NCBI RefSeq assembly: GCF_000300005.1
Contig: NC_018691.1
Location: 2,542,001-2,606,000 of the forward strand
Origin: Alloalcanivorax dieselolei B5
Lineage (GTDB): Bacteria > Pseudomonadota > Gammaproteobacteria > Pseudomonadales > Alcanivoracaceae
Length of the DNA: 64,000 nucleotides
Direction of reading: 5' to 3'
The position numbers and the translations under genes were made by a program. Shown one piece after another: positions 34,350-41,375 of this stretch. The notes under the pieces were generated by a model. That model was given only the letters and a program-made list of their open reading frames with translations, was not told where the DNA came from and made no database searches. How positions within the stretch are numbered: position 1 is the first letter of the stretch; each line of letters starts with the position of its first letter.

Positions 34350-35121
34350 AGAGCTCCCGGTACAGCGCCCGGTATTCATCGGTGAGTTTATGACGCGGAT
34401 TCCAGTGCACCAGCGGCAATGCCTTGTCGTGAGATTCCCGCATGGCGACACTGGCGGACAGTCGGCTGTTGAGAATCGGCAGCCCTTCCTCCTGCAGCTG
34501 CGCCACCAGTTCCTGTGGCAGGCGGGCACGGGGCTGATACTGATTAACCACGATACCGTCCACGGAAAGGTCCTCGTTATGGTCCTCCCGGGCTTCCTGG
34601 ATATTTTCCAGCAGCGAGTACAGCGCCTTGCGCGAGAAGGCATCACAATCGAATGGAATCAATACCCGGTCACAGGCGATCAGCGCCGAGAGCGTATAAA
34701 AATTGAACGCTGGCGGGGTGTCCACATAGATGGCATCGAACTCGCGTGCCAGGGTCTTCAACAAACCGCGCAGTTTGTAGATTTTATGCTTGGATTCCAG
34801 CAGGTGCTCCACTTCGCCCAGCTCGCCGTTGGCGGGCAGTACATACAGGTTCTCGAAACGGGTGGTGTGCAGATATTCCCGCGGCGCTTTTTCCTTGAGC
34901 TTGAACGACAGTGTCTGAGCAAAGAACGAGCCGATGTTGGGGGCCGGCCCGTCTTCACCCCGATAGGCCTCCATGCCAAGTAGATACTGACTGGCGTTAC
35001 ATTGCGGGTCGAGATCCACCACCAAAGTCTTGCGGCCTTCACTGGCGGCAATGGCGGCCAGGTTGACGGTGATACTGGATTTGCCGACACCGCCTTTGCG
35101 GTTGAACACCACTGTTCGCAT
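34342..35121 (-). CDS. ParA-family ATPase, orphan (no ParB nearby)
   Basis: A 259-residue deviant Walker ATPase. Walker A is VFNRKGGVGKSSITVNLA at about residues 4-21, with both signature lysines. The A' motif VDLDPQCNASQYL and Walker B IYVDTPPA follow. It resembles Soj/ParA-type positioning proteins, which bind DNA non-specifically and position cargo such as chromosomes, chemoreceptors or polar complexes. No parB gene or parS-like cluster adjoins it; its partner is the overlapping DUF1232 membrane protein. The start at 35121 has GGAGGT upstream; seven upstream codons were excluded. Confidence 0.88.
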   Translation of the reverse strand: MRTVVFNRKGGVGKSSITVNLAAIAASEGRKTLVVDLDPQCNASQYLLGMEAYRGEDGPAPNIGSFFAQTLSFKLKEKAPREYLHTTRFENLYVLPANGELGEVEHLLESKHKIYKLRGLLKTLAREFDAIYVDTPPAFNFYTLSALIACDRVLIPFDCDAFSRKALYSLLENIQEAREDHNEDLSVDGIVVNQYQPRARLPQELVAQLQEEGLPILNSRLSASVAMRESHDKALPLVHWNPRHKLTDEYRALYRELYG

Positions 35122-35210
35122 CAAAATACCTCCATAACCCAAGCCCTCATGTTACACAGCCGGCCACTGTGGATCAGCGGCCGTGGAGACCAGCCCCGGC
35201 GCGTGGGATG

Positions 35211-35230
35211 TCCACAGTTTCTGTGGATAA
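35211..35230. promoter_or_regulatory. TCCACAG-TTT-CTGTGGA palindrome overlapping a DnaA-box sequence
   Basis: Seven-base arms at 35211-35217 and 35221-35227 enclose TTT. The right arm forms the consensus DnaA box TGTGGATAA (35222-35230). A lone box 100 bases upstream of parA could bind DnaA or be coincidental. Confidence 0.4.
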
Positions 35231-35301
35231 CCGCGTGTATAAGCCGTTGATGGCGTGCCGGGGCCGGGAGAATACGGGACCTGCCCGCCACATGATCGTT
35301 C

Positions 35302-35321
35302 TTTACCCACCGCCGGGTAAA
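35302..35321. promoter_or_regulatory. Perfect 20-base operator-like palindrome upstream of the P450 gene
   Basis: TTTACCC (35302-35308) and GGGTAAA (35315-35321) are perfect arms around ACCGCC. The size and symmetry fit a dimeric repressor site (TetR or GntR type). It lies 136 bases before the P450 start. Confidence 0.5.
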
Positions 35322-35457
35322 TATCCGGCAGAAAGACATATACCTGCTATTGCCTTCCACCCGAAGCCTGCTCAGCATACAGGTAAACATCATATATACG
35401 CAGGCATCACAACGACAACGGCTTAACTGCAACAGCTTAAGTACAACGGAGAGCTCC

Positions 35458-36804
35458 ATGGCCACCATGACCCCGCTGGCGCCGGTTCCCGCCGGTAGCG
35501 CGCTGAAACCGGTCCCCGGCGATACCGGACTGCCGCTGATCGGCAACACCCTGCCGATGATGCGCGACCCGGTCACCACGCTACGACAGCGTTATGACCG
35601 TTTCGGGCCGGTCTCCTGGACTCATCTGTTTGGTCTGAAGATGGTGCAGATGCTCGGCCCCGATGCCAATCAGTTCGTGTTGATGAATCGCGGCGACCTG
35701 TTTTCCAACCATCAGGGCTGGTCTTACTTCATCGGTCCGTTCTTCCATCGCGGCATCATGCTGCTGGATTTCGAGGAGCACCGCTGGCATCGCCGCATCA
35801 TGCAACAGGCATTTCAGCGCGAGGCCCTGCGTGGTTACCTGCAGCGGATGGCACCGCGCACCGAGGAAGGTCTGTCGCATTGGTCCGAGGGCCCGATCAA
35901 GCTGCTGCCGGCCCTCAAGCAACTGACCCTGGACCTGGCCACCGACGTGTTCATGGGCCGGGAACTGGGCGATCAGACGGACCGGATCAACCGCGCCTTT
36001 ATCGACACCGTGCGCGCCGGGACCTCCCTGATTCGCTTTCCGGTCCCGGGGCTTGGCTGGTCAAAAGGGTTGCGGGGAAGACGGGTTCTGGAGCGGCTGT
36101 TCATGGATGATATCGCCGCCAAGCGCGCCGCTCCGGATAGTGACCTGTTCAGTATGCTGTGCCAGGCCCGCACCGAGGACGGTCATGAGTTCAGCGACGA
36201 GGACGTGGTCAGCCATATGATCTTCCTGATGATGGCGGCCCACGACACCACCACCATCACGCTGTGCACCCTGCTCTATCATCTGGCCCGGGAGCCGCAA
36301 TGGCAGCAACGGTTGCGGGAGGAGTCCCTGGCTCTGGGCAAGCCCTGGGTGGAACATGAGGACCTGGACAAACTCTCCGGTATCGGCATGGCCATGAAGG
36401 AGGCGCTGCGGCTATGCGCGCCGGTGCCCAGCATGCCCCGGCGCACGGTCAAGGACGTGGAGTACGACGGCTTTTATATACCCGCCGGCACCTTCATCAA
36501 TATCGCGCCGTTTTTCACCCACTCCATGGAAGAATACTGGCCGGATCCGGAACGGTTCGATCCCGAACGCTTCAGCGACGCCCGCCGCGAAGACCGGGTA
36601 CACCCCTATGCCTGGGTGCCTTTCGGTGGCGGCGCGCACAAATGCATTGGCCTGCATTTCGCCGAGATGCAGGTCAAATCCGTACTGCATCAGATGTTGC
36701 TGCGGTTCCGCTGGGCGGTGCCGGACGGCTACGAAATGCCACTCGACACCCGCAGCCTGCCGGTGCCCGCCGACGGCTTGCCGGTGACATTGGAGCGGCT
36801 CTGA
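35458..36804 (+). CDS. Cytochrome P450 monooxygenase (not CYP153 type)
   Basis: A 448-residue soluble P450. The I-helix oxygen-binding stretch AAHDTTT is at about residues 260-266. The ExxR motif is Glu315-Arg318 (EALR), PERFDPERF is near 364-372, and the haem-binding loop FGGGAHKCIG holds the ligand Cys396. The I-helix and haem loop resemble CYP51/CYP120-like proteins more than the CYP153 alkane hydroxylases common in oil degraders. The substrate may be a sterol, terpenoid or fatty acid. No ferredoxin or reductase gene is adjacent. GGAGAG precedes the ATG; the longer frame from 35350 is rejected. It converges on gor with 8 bases between stops. Confidence 0.9.
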   Translation: MATMTPLAPVPAGSALKPVPGDTGLPLIGNTLPMMRDPVTTLRQRYDRFGPVSWTHLFGLKMVQMLGPDANQFVLMNRGDLFSNHQGWSYFIGPFFHRGIMLLDFEEHRWHRRIMQQAFQREALRGYLQRMAPRTEEGLSHWSEGPIKLLPALKQLTLDLATDVFMGRELGDQTDRINRAFIDTVRAGTSLIRFPVPGLGWSKGLRGRRVLERLFMDDIAAKRAAPDSDLFSMLCQARTEDGHEFSDEDVVSHMIFLMMAAHDTTTITLCTLLYHLAREPQWQQRLREESLALGKPWVEHEDLDKLSGIGMAMKEALRLCAPVPSMPRRTVKDVEYDGFYIPAGTFINIAPFFTHSMEEYWPDPERFDPERFSDARREDRVHPYAWVPFGGGAHKCIGLHFAEMQVKSVLHQMLLRFRWAVPDGYEMPLDTRSLPVPADGLPVTLERL

Positions 36805-36812
36805 GAGATCGG

Positions 36813-38192
36813 TCAGCTTGGTGTCGCGGCGGTCACCGTCTCGCCCTGGCGTAACGTGACGAACTCCTCGGCGGAGCTGGGGTGGATGCCAACAGTGGCA
36901 TCGAAGTCCGCCTTGGTGGCGCCCATGCGAATGGCGACGGCGAAGCCCTGGGTAATTTCCGCCGCTTCCTCGCCGGCCATGTGCAGACCCACCACCTTGT
37001 CGCTGCTGTCATCAACGATCAGTTTCATCAGCGTGCGTTCCTGGATATCGCTGAGGGTGTAGCGCAGCGGCCGGAACTGGCTGCGGTACACCCGCACGGT
37101 GCCATAACGCGCCAGAGCCTGTTCCTCGGTCAGCCCCACCGTGCCGATATTGGGGTGGCAGAACACCGCCGTGGGCACGTCGCTGTAAACCACCGGTCCT
37201 TCCGGTTTTTGTTCACCGAACAGGAAGGCCGCCAGCCACATGCCTTCGGCCAGGGCCACCGGTGTCAACTGCAGCCGGTCGATCACATCGCCCAGGGCGT
37301 AAACATTGGCGACGCTGGTCTCGAAGCGGTCATTCACCTCGATAGCGCCGCGCTCGTTGGTTTGCACCGCCACCCCGTCGGCGAACAGTCCGTCCAGCCT
37401 CGGCACCCGGCCGGTGGCGTAGAACACTTCGTCCACGTGCAGTTCGGAGTCGTCGGTTAGGCGAAGTACCTTCTCTCCGCCCTGCTCCTCAATGGCGGTC
37501 ACGTCGGTGTTGAAACGCAAGTCCACGCCGGCGTGGCGCATGCCTTCGGCGACGAACTCCCGCACGTCCTTGTCGAAGCCGCGCAGGAACAGGTCGCGGC
37601 GATACAGTTGCGTCACCGCCACACCCAGACCGTTAAGAATGGAAGCGAACTCGCTGGCGATGTAACCACCGCCCACCACCGCCACCCGCTTCGGCAACTG
37701 TTCCAGGTAAAACAGATCGTCGGAGATACGCACGTGTTCACGGCCGGGAAAATCCGGCACGAACGGCTTGCCGCCGGTGGCAATCAGAATGTTGCGGGCC
37801 TGCAGCAGGGTCTCGCCGTTCACGCTGACCGTGCCACTGCTCTCGACCCGGCCATGGCCTTCGAAGATTTGCACGCCGGCGCCGTCCAGCAGCTTGCGGT
37901 AAATGCCGTTCAAACGCTCGATTTCACGGGTTTTGTTGTCCCGCAAGGTGGGCCAATCGAACGACCAGTCCCCCACGCTGTAGCCATAACTGGCGGCCAG
38001 CTCGAACTCACCACGGAACCCCGCGCCATAAGCGAACAGTTTCTTCGGCACACAACCCACATTGACGCAGGTGCCGCCGAAAAAGCGCTCCTCGATGATC
38101 GCTACTTTGGCACCATGGCCGGCGGCCATCCGCGCGGCACGCACACCGCCGGATCCCGCGCCGATCACTACCAGATCAAATTCAGCGGACAC
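36813..38192 (-). CDS. gor: Glutathione-disulfide reductase
   Basis: A 459-residue FAD/NADPH disulfide reductase that keeps glutathione reduced. The N-terminal FAD motif is VVIGAGSGG and the redox pair is Cys42/Cys47 in GGTCVNVGC. VVGGGYIASEFA is the NADPH-binding fold, and the C-terminal His-Glu pair is in VGIHPSSAEEF. The start is GTG at 38192, following AAGGAG by six bases; a frame extended to an ATG at 38279 adds 29 residues unlike the family. It lies 125 bases after the glutamate-synthase-like gene, on the same strand. Confidence 0.93.
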   Translation of the reverse strand: MSAEFDLVVIGAGSGGVRAARMAAGHGAKVAIIEERFFGGTCVNVGCVPKKLFAYGAGFRGEFELAASYGYSVGDWSFDWPTLRDNKTREIERLNGIYRKLLDGAGVQIFEGHGRVESSGTVSVNGETLLQARNILIATGGKPFVPDFPGREHVRISDDLFYLEQLPKRVAVVGGGYIASEFASILNGLGVAVTQLYRRDLFLRGFDKDVREFVAEGMRHAGVDLRFNTDVTAIEEQGGEKVLRLTDDSELHVDEVFYATGRVPRLDGLFADGVAVQTNERGAIEVNDRFETSVANVYALGDVIDRLQLTPVALAEGMWLAAFLFGEQKPEGPVVYSDVPTAVFCHPNIGTVGLTEEQALARYGTVRVYRSQFRPLRYTLSDIQERTLMKLIVDDSSDKVVGLHMAGEEAAEITQGFAVAIRMGATKADFDATVGIHPSSAEEFVTLRQGETVTAATPS

Positions 38193-38317
38193 AAGCTGCT
38201 CCTTAAATTCGTGTTGAACCAGGGCGCCGGCATTGGGCCCCGAGGATGCCGTTATTCTGGCGTCTGTCCCGGGAATCACAAGCCGGCGCTGACAATGACG
38301 CCGATAGCGGACGGCGA

Positions 38318-39883
38318 TCAGGCGCCCACGCGGAAACGGGCAAAGGGCGCATGCAGACTGGGTCGCCCCTCGGTCAGGTAGAGGCCGCGTTCAATCGGCG
38401 GCCACAGCTCTTCCATGGGAATCGAATCGCCGTTGGAATTGACCAGACGAACATGATGGCGGCGCAATTCCCGCGGCTCACCGACGCCGCAGGAGTGGGC
38501 GATGGTTTCCACTTCCTTGACCAGATTGGCATGGAAGTAGGCCACCCGCTGGGCTTTTTCCGCCGGCACCAGTCCGCGCTGCAAACGGGGGTTGTGCGTG
38601 GTGACGCCGGTGGGACAGGTATTGCGATTGCACTGCATGGCCTGGATGCAGCCCAAAGCGAACATGTAGCCGCGCGCCGAGACGCAAAAATCCGCGCCCA
38701 TGGCGATGGCCCAGGCCACCATGTTCGGCGTGATCAGCTTGCCGGAGGCGATCACCCGGATCCGCTCCCGCAGGGCGAAGCCGTCGAGCAAATCCACCAC
38801 CAGCGGCAGCGATTCCGACAAATTCAGCCCGACATCGTCCATCAGCGACATCGGCGCGGCGCCGGTGCCGCCGTCACCGCTGTCGATGGTGATGAAGTCC
38901 GGAGCGCTATCCAGGCCGCGTTCGTGGATCTCCATGAACAGGTCCTCCAGCCACTGCCAGGAACCGATGACCGCTTTGATACCCGTGGGTTTGCCGGTAA
39001 CGTCACGGACGTGATGGATCATGTCGAGAAGATCAGCGGCATTGCCCACATCCGGCTGGCCGTTGGGACTGATCGACGGCTGCCCCACCGGGATGCCGCG
39101 AATCGAGGCGATTTCCTCGGTCACCTTGGGTCCCGGCAGAATGCCGCCCTTGCCCGGTTTGGCGCCCTGGCTGAGCTTGATCTCGATCATTTTCACTTCC
39201 GGACGCTGGGCCACCTGCTCCAATCTGGCATCGTCCAGGCCGCCGTCGGCATCGCGCACACCGTAGCGGGCAGTGCCAATCTGGAAAATCACGTCGCAGT
39301 GACCTTCCAGATGCCAGGGCGCCAGCCCCCCTTCCCCGGTGTTCAGCCAGCACCCGGCCAGCGAGGCGCCGTGGGACAGGGCCCTGACCGCCGGTTTGGA
39401 CAAGGCGCCGAAGCTCATTCCGGAAATATTGTAGAAACTGCGGGCCACGTAAGGCTGGCGGGCGTGTGGCCCGATCATCACCGGCATGGTCTCCGCCGCG
39501 TTCTTCTCCAGGGTCGGAAACGGCGTATTGAGAAACACCATCCGCCCGGCGCCATTCTGTTTGGTGGAGCCGAAGGCCACGGTGTTGCTCAAATTCTTCG
39601 CCGCCCGATACACCCAACTGCGCTGGGCGCGGTTGAACGGCAGCTCTTCCCGGTCCATGGCGAAGAAGTACTGGCGGAAGAACTCCCCCAGGTGCTCGAA
39701 GAAATAACGGAAACGGCCGATTAGCGGATAGTTACGGCGGATCGAGTGGGCGGTTTGCAGGTAGCGATCCTGAAACCACAGCACCAGAGCAGTCAGCAGC
39801 GCGATCACCAGAGCCAGCAATAACCCCAGCTCCAGCCAGGTAATGAAGGTATCCAGCCAGGACTGCAGCTGTGGAGACAACAT
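38318..39883 (-). CDS. Membrane-anchored FMN-binding glutamate-synthase-like protein
   Basis: A 521-residue protein with one N-terminal membrane helix (about residues 15-36). The FMN-binding TIM barrel of the glutamate synthase large subunit follows. Motifs are GMSFGALSKPAVRALSHGA, EIKLSQGAKPGKGG and the phosphate loop TIDSGDGGTGAAP. Cysteines in CIQAMQCNRNTCPTG match the 3Fe-4S site. There is no glutaminase domain and no GltD partner, so it is not classical glutamate synthase. Its electron partner and substrate are unknown. The start has AAGGAGG upstream. Confidence 0.85.
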   Translation of the reverse strand: MLSPQLQSWLDTFITWLELGLLLALVIALLTALVLWFQDRYLQTAHSIRRNYPLIGRFRYFFEHLGEFFRQYFFAMDREELPFNRAQRSWVYRAAKNLSNTVAFGSTKQNGAGRMVFLNTPFPTLEKNAAETMPVMIGPHARQPYVARSFYNISGMSFGALSKPAVRALSHGASLAGCWLNTGEGGLAPWHLEGHCDVIFQIGTARYGVRDADGGLDDARLEQVAQRPEVKMIEIKLSQGAKPGKGGILPGPKVTEEIASIRGIPVGQPSISPNGQPDVGNAADLLDMIHHVRDVTGKPTGIKAVIGSWQWLEDLFMEIHERGLDSAPDFITIDSGDGGTGAAPMSLMDDVGLNLSESLPLVVDLLDGFALRERIRVIASGKLITPNMVAWAIAMGADFCVSARGYMFALGCIQAMQCNRNTCPTGVTTHNPRLQRGLVPAEKAQRVAYFHANLVKEVETIAHSCGVGEPRELRRHHVRLVNSNGDSIPMEELWPPIERGLYLTEGRPSLHAPFARFRVGA

Positions 39884-39928
39884 ACTTCCTCCTTGACGAT
39901 TCGGGGACAGGCCGCTCTTTGTATGGAG

Positions 39929-39954
39929 TATCTGTAAAGACTATCTATAAAGAG
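39929..39954. repeat. Two tandem 13-base repeats upstream of the flavoprotein gene
   Basis: TATCTGTAAAGAC is followed at once by TATCTATAAAGAG, differing at two positions. They lie about 45-70 bases upstream of the minus-strand gene start, a place where an activator or repressor might bind. No other structure was seen in the 246-base gap. Confidence 0.4.
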
Positions 39955-40129
39955 TACTGGCAGGCGCACCTCCGGGAAAGGTGAGACCTGGTTCAGAGGC
40001 CAGTGGTTGCCCTCTACCCCATGCCCGTCCGCTGTGGTATCAAAGGACCCTTGGGGGGAACGGTCGACGTGGTAGTGGGCCGATAAACAATACCGTTCAA
40101 CAATAACAGCACGGATTGAATAACGAGAT

Positions 40130-40765
40130 ATGACACGCTTTGGGGTATTCGGGTTGCTTCTGATCCTGATGGCCGGATCACCATCCTGGGCCCGGGACAT
40201 CTATAAATACCGGGCCGCCGACGGCAGCATTCTGTTCACCGATCAGCCCCGTGACCGGGTAGGTCCGGAGTATACCCTGTTGTCCGTCCGCAAGGGCTGG
40301 AATTACGTGCCCCGCGGGCTCACCGCGGCCCAGCGTGACCGCTATGACGACGTCATCGCCCGCGCCGCCCGCGCCCATAATGTGGAGGCGGCGCTGGTCA
40401 AAGCGGTGATCCACGCCGAATCCTTGTTTAATCGCCTGGCGGTATCCCGGGTCGGCGCCCAGGGGCTGATGCAACTGATGCCGGAAACCTCCCGCTATCT
40501 TCAGGTGCTGGACCCCTTCGATGCCGACGAGAACATCGACGGCGGCACCCGTTTCCTCGCCTATCTGCAGGGCCGCTTCGACGATCTGGATCGGGTGCTG
40601 GCGGCCTACAACGCCGGAGAAGGCAACGTTCGCCGCTACGACGGCATCCCGCCCTTTGCCGAAACCCGGGCCTATGTGCGGAAAGTGAAAGAGTTGAGAC
40701 TGCGCTATCAGGTGCAGTTGGCCGCCCGCTCCGATCAGGACGACGACGCCCTGGCGGTCCGCTGA
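40130..40765 (+). CDS. Lytic transglycosylase (SLT domain) with DUF4124-like N-terminus
   Basis: A 211-residue exported protein. A signal peptide (about residues 1-21, ending SWARD) precedes a short DUF4124-like strand region (YKYRAADGSILFTDQP). The SLT muramidase domain covers about 80-195. The catalytic acid is Glu97 in VIHAESLFN; VGAQGLMQLMPET, AYNAGEGNV and PFAETRAYVRKV are the other SLT blocks. It cleaves peptidoglycan to anhydromuropeptides in the periplasm. It is convergent with the Rieske gene, with 9 bases between them. Confidence 0.9.
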   Translation: MTRFGVFGLLLILMAGSPSWARDIYKYRAADGSILFTDQPRDRVGPEYTLLSVRKGWNYVPRGLTAAQRDRYDDVIARAARAHNVEAALVKAVIHAESLFNRLAVSRVGAQGLMQLMPETSRYLQVLDPFDADENIDGGTRFLAYLQGRFDDLDRVLAAYNAGEGNVRRYDGIPPFAETRAYVRKVKELRLRYQVQLAARSDQDDDALAVR

Positions 40766-40774
40766 TCCACAGCA

Positions 40775-41083
40775 TCAGTCCCCGTCGGCCACCCACACGC
40801 CCAGCCAGGGCCCCTCATAATCGATATGGTAGCGGCGCAGTTGGTAGCTCTGTCCCGGGCAGCGGCCGCTGTCCAGAGAGAATTCCAGACCATGCCCCGG
40901 GCAACGGAGCACGCCGCGATGGACCGTGGCCCGCTCCAAAGGAAAGTCACCATGGGGACAGCGGCGCTGAATCAGCCAGGTACGTCCGTCATCGTGCACC
41001 AGCAACAGCTCCACCCCGGCCACCCGCACCGGCAGGCGCAGGCCGTCGTACAGCTCCAGAGTGCGAATGATGCGGTGAAACAT
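40775..41083 (-). CDS. Small Rieske [2Fe-2S] protein
   Basis: A 102-residue protein consisting of little more than a Rieske domain. The two cluster-binding boxes are CPHGDFPLE (residues 42-50) and CPGHGLEF (61-68). It resembles the stand-alone ferredoxin-like Rieske subunits of dioxygenase and nitrite-reductase systems. No oxygenase is adjacent, though the P450 lies 4 kb away. The ATG at 41083 has GAGGGAA upstream; the longer frame to 41368 reads through a REP palindrome and is rejected. Confidence 0.85.
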   Translation of the reverse strand: MFHRIIRTLELYDGLRLPVRVAGVELLLVHDDGRTWLIQRRCPHGDFPLERATVHRGVLRCPGHGLEFSLDSGRCPGQSYQLRRYHIDYEGPWLGVWVADGD

Positions 41084-41176
41084 GCTGTTCCCTCTTTTTC
41101 GGGAACGATAGCACGGAGAGGGTTTGTGTAGGCAATAGCCATCTCCGTCCGTGGGCCAAAGGTCTCTAAAGCCGCC

Positions 41177-41250
41177 GTAGGAGCTTGCCCTGCAAGCGAA
41201 TCTCTTGTCGGAGCTCGGGAGACGAATTCGCTTGCAGGGCAAGCTCCTAC
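41177..41250. repeat. REP-like palindromic repeat, copy 4
   Basis: GTAGGAGCTTGCCCTGCAAG and its exact complement are extended by CGAA/TTCG around a 24-base centre. This copy lies between two minus-strand genes rather than at a convergent junction. Confidence 0.9.
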
Positions 41251-41322
41251 AGCGGCTTCGTAGCCCCCCCTTCGTGAGAAAAACCGCGATGGGCGTGCCG
41301 ATATAAGCCGATATAAGGCCAC

Positions 41323-41358
41323 AAAAAAAGCCGTGCCCCTTTCGGGACACGGCTTTTT
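41323..41358 (-). terminator. Rho-independent terminator after ppsA
   Basis: AAAAAGCCGTG pairs with CACGGCTTTTT around a CCCC...GGGA inner stem-loop. Read on the minus strand the hairpin ends in a run of T, 18 bases after the ppsA stop. It has tracts on both sides and may act in both directions. Confidence 0.9.
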
Positions 41359-41375
41359 CGTTCAGCACGGACCGA

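Larger units (their letters stand above)
35122..35457. other. Divergent regulatory gap between parA-like and P450 genes
   Basis: This 336-base region holds no gene. It contains a palindrome with an embedded DnaA-box sequence (35211-35230) and a 20-base perfect inverted repeat (35302-35321), listed separately. The stretch 35380-35460 is AT-richer and ends in GGAGAG before the P450 start, so the P450 promoter probably lies there. No clear -35/-10 pair could be fixed. Confidence 0.5.

Noticed and set aside
34350-34646. N-terminal extension of the DUF1232 gene
   Set aside because: It reads the ParA coding sequence in a second frame; the DUF1232 family begins near MAESTW with an 8-base overlap to parA.
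35222-35230. Origin of replication suggested by a DnaA box and a nearby parA
   Set aside because: There is only one box, no AT-rich unwinding region, and no dnaA, dnaN, gidA or parB gene nearby.
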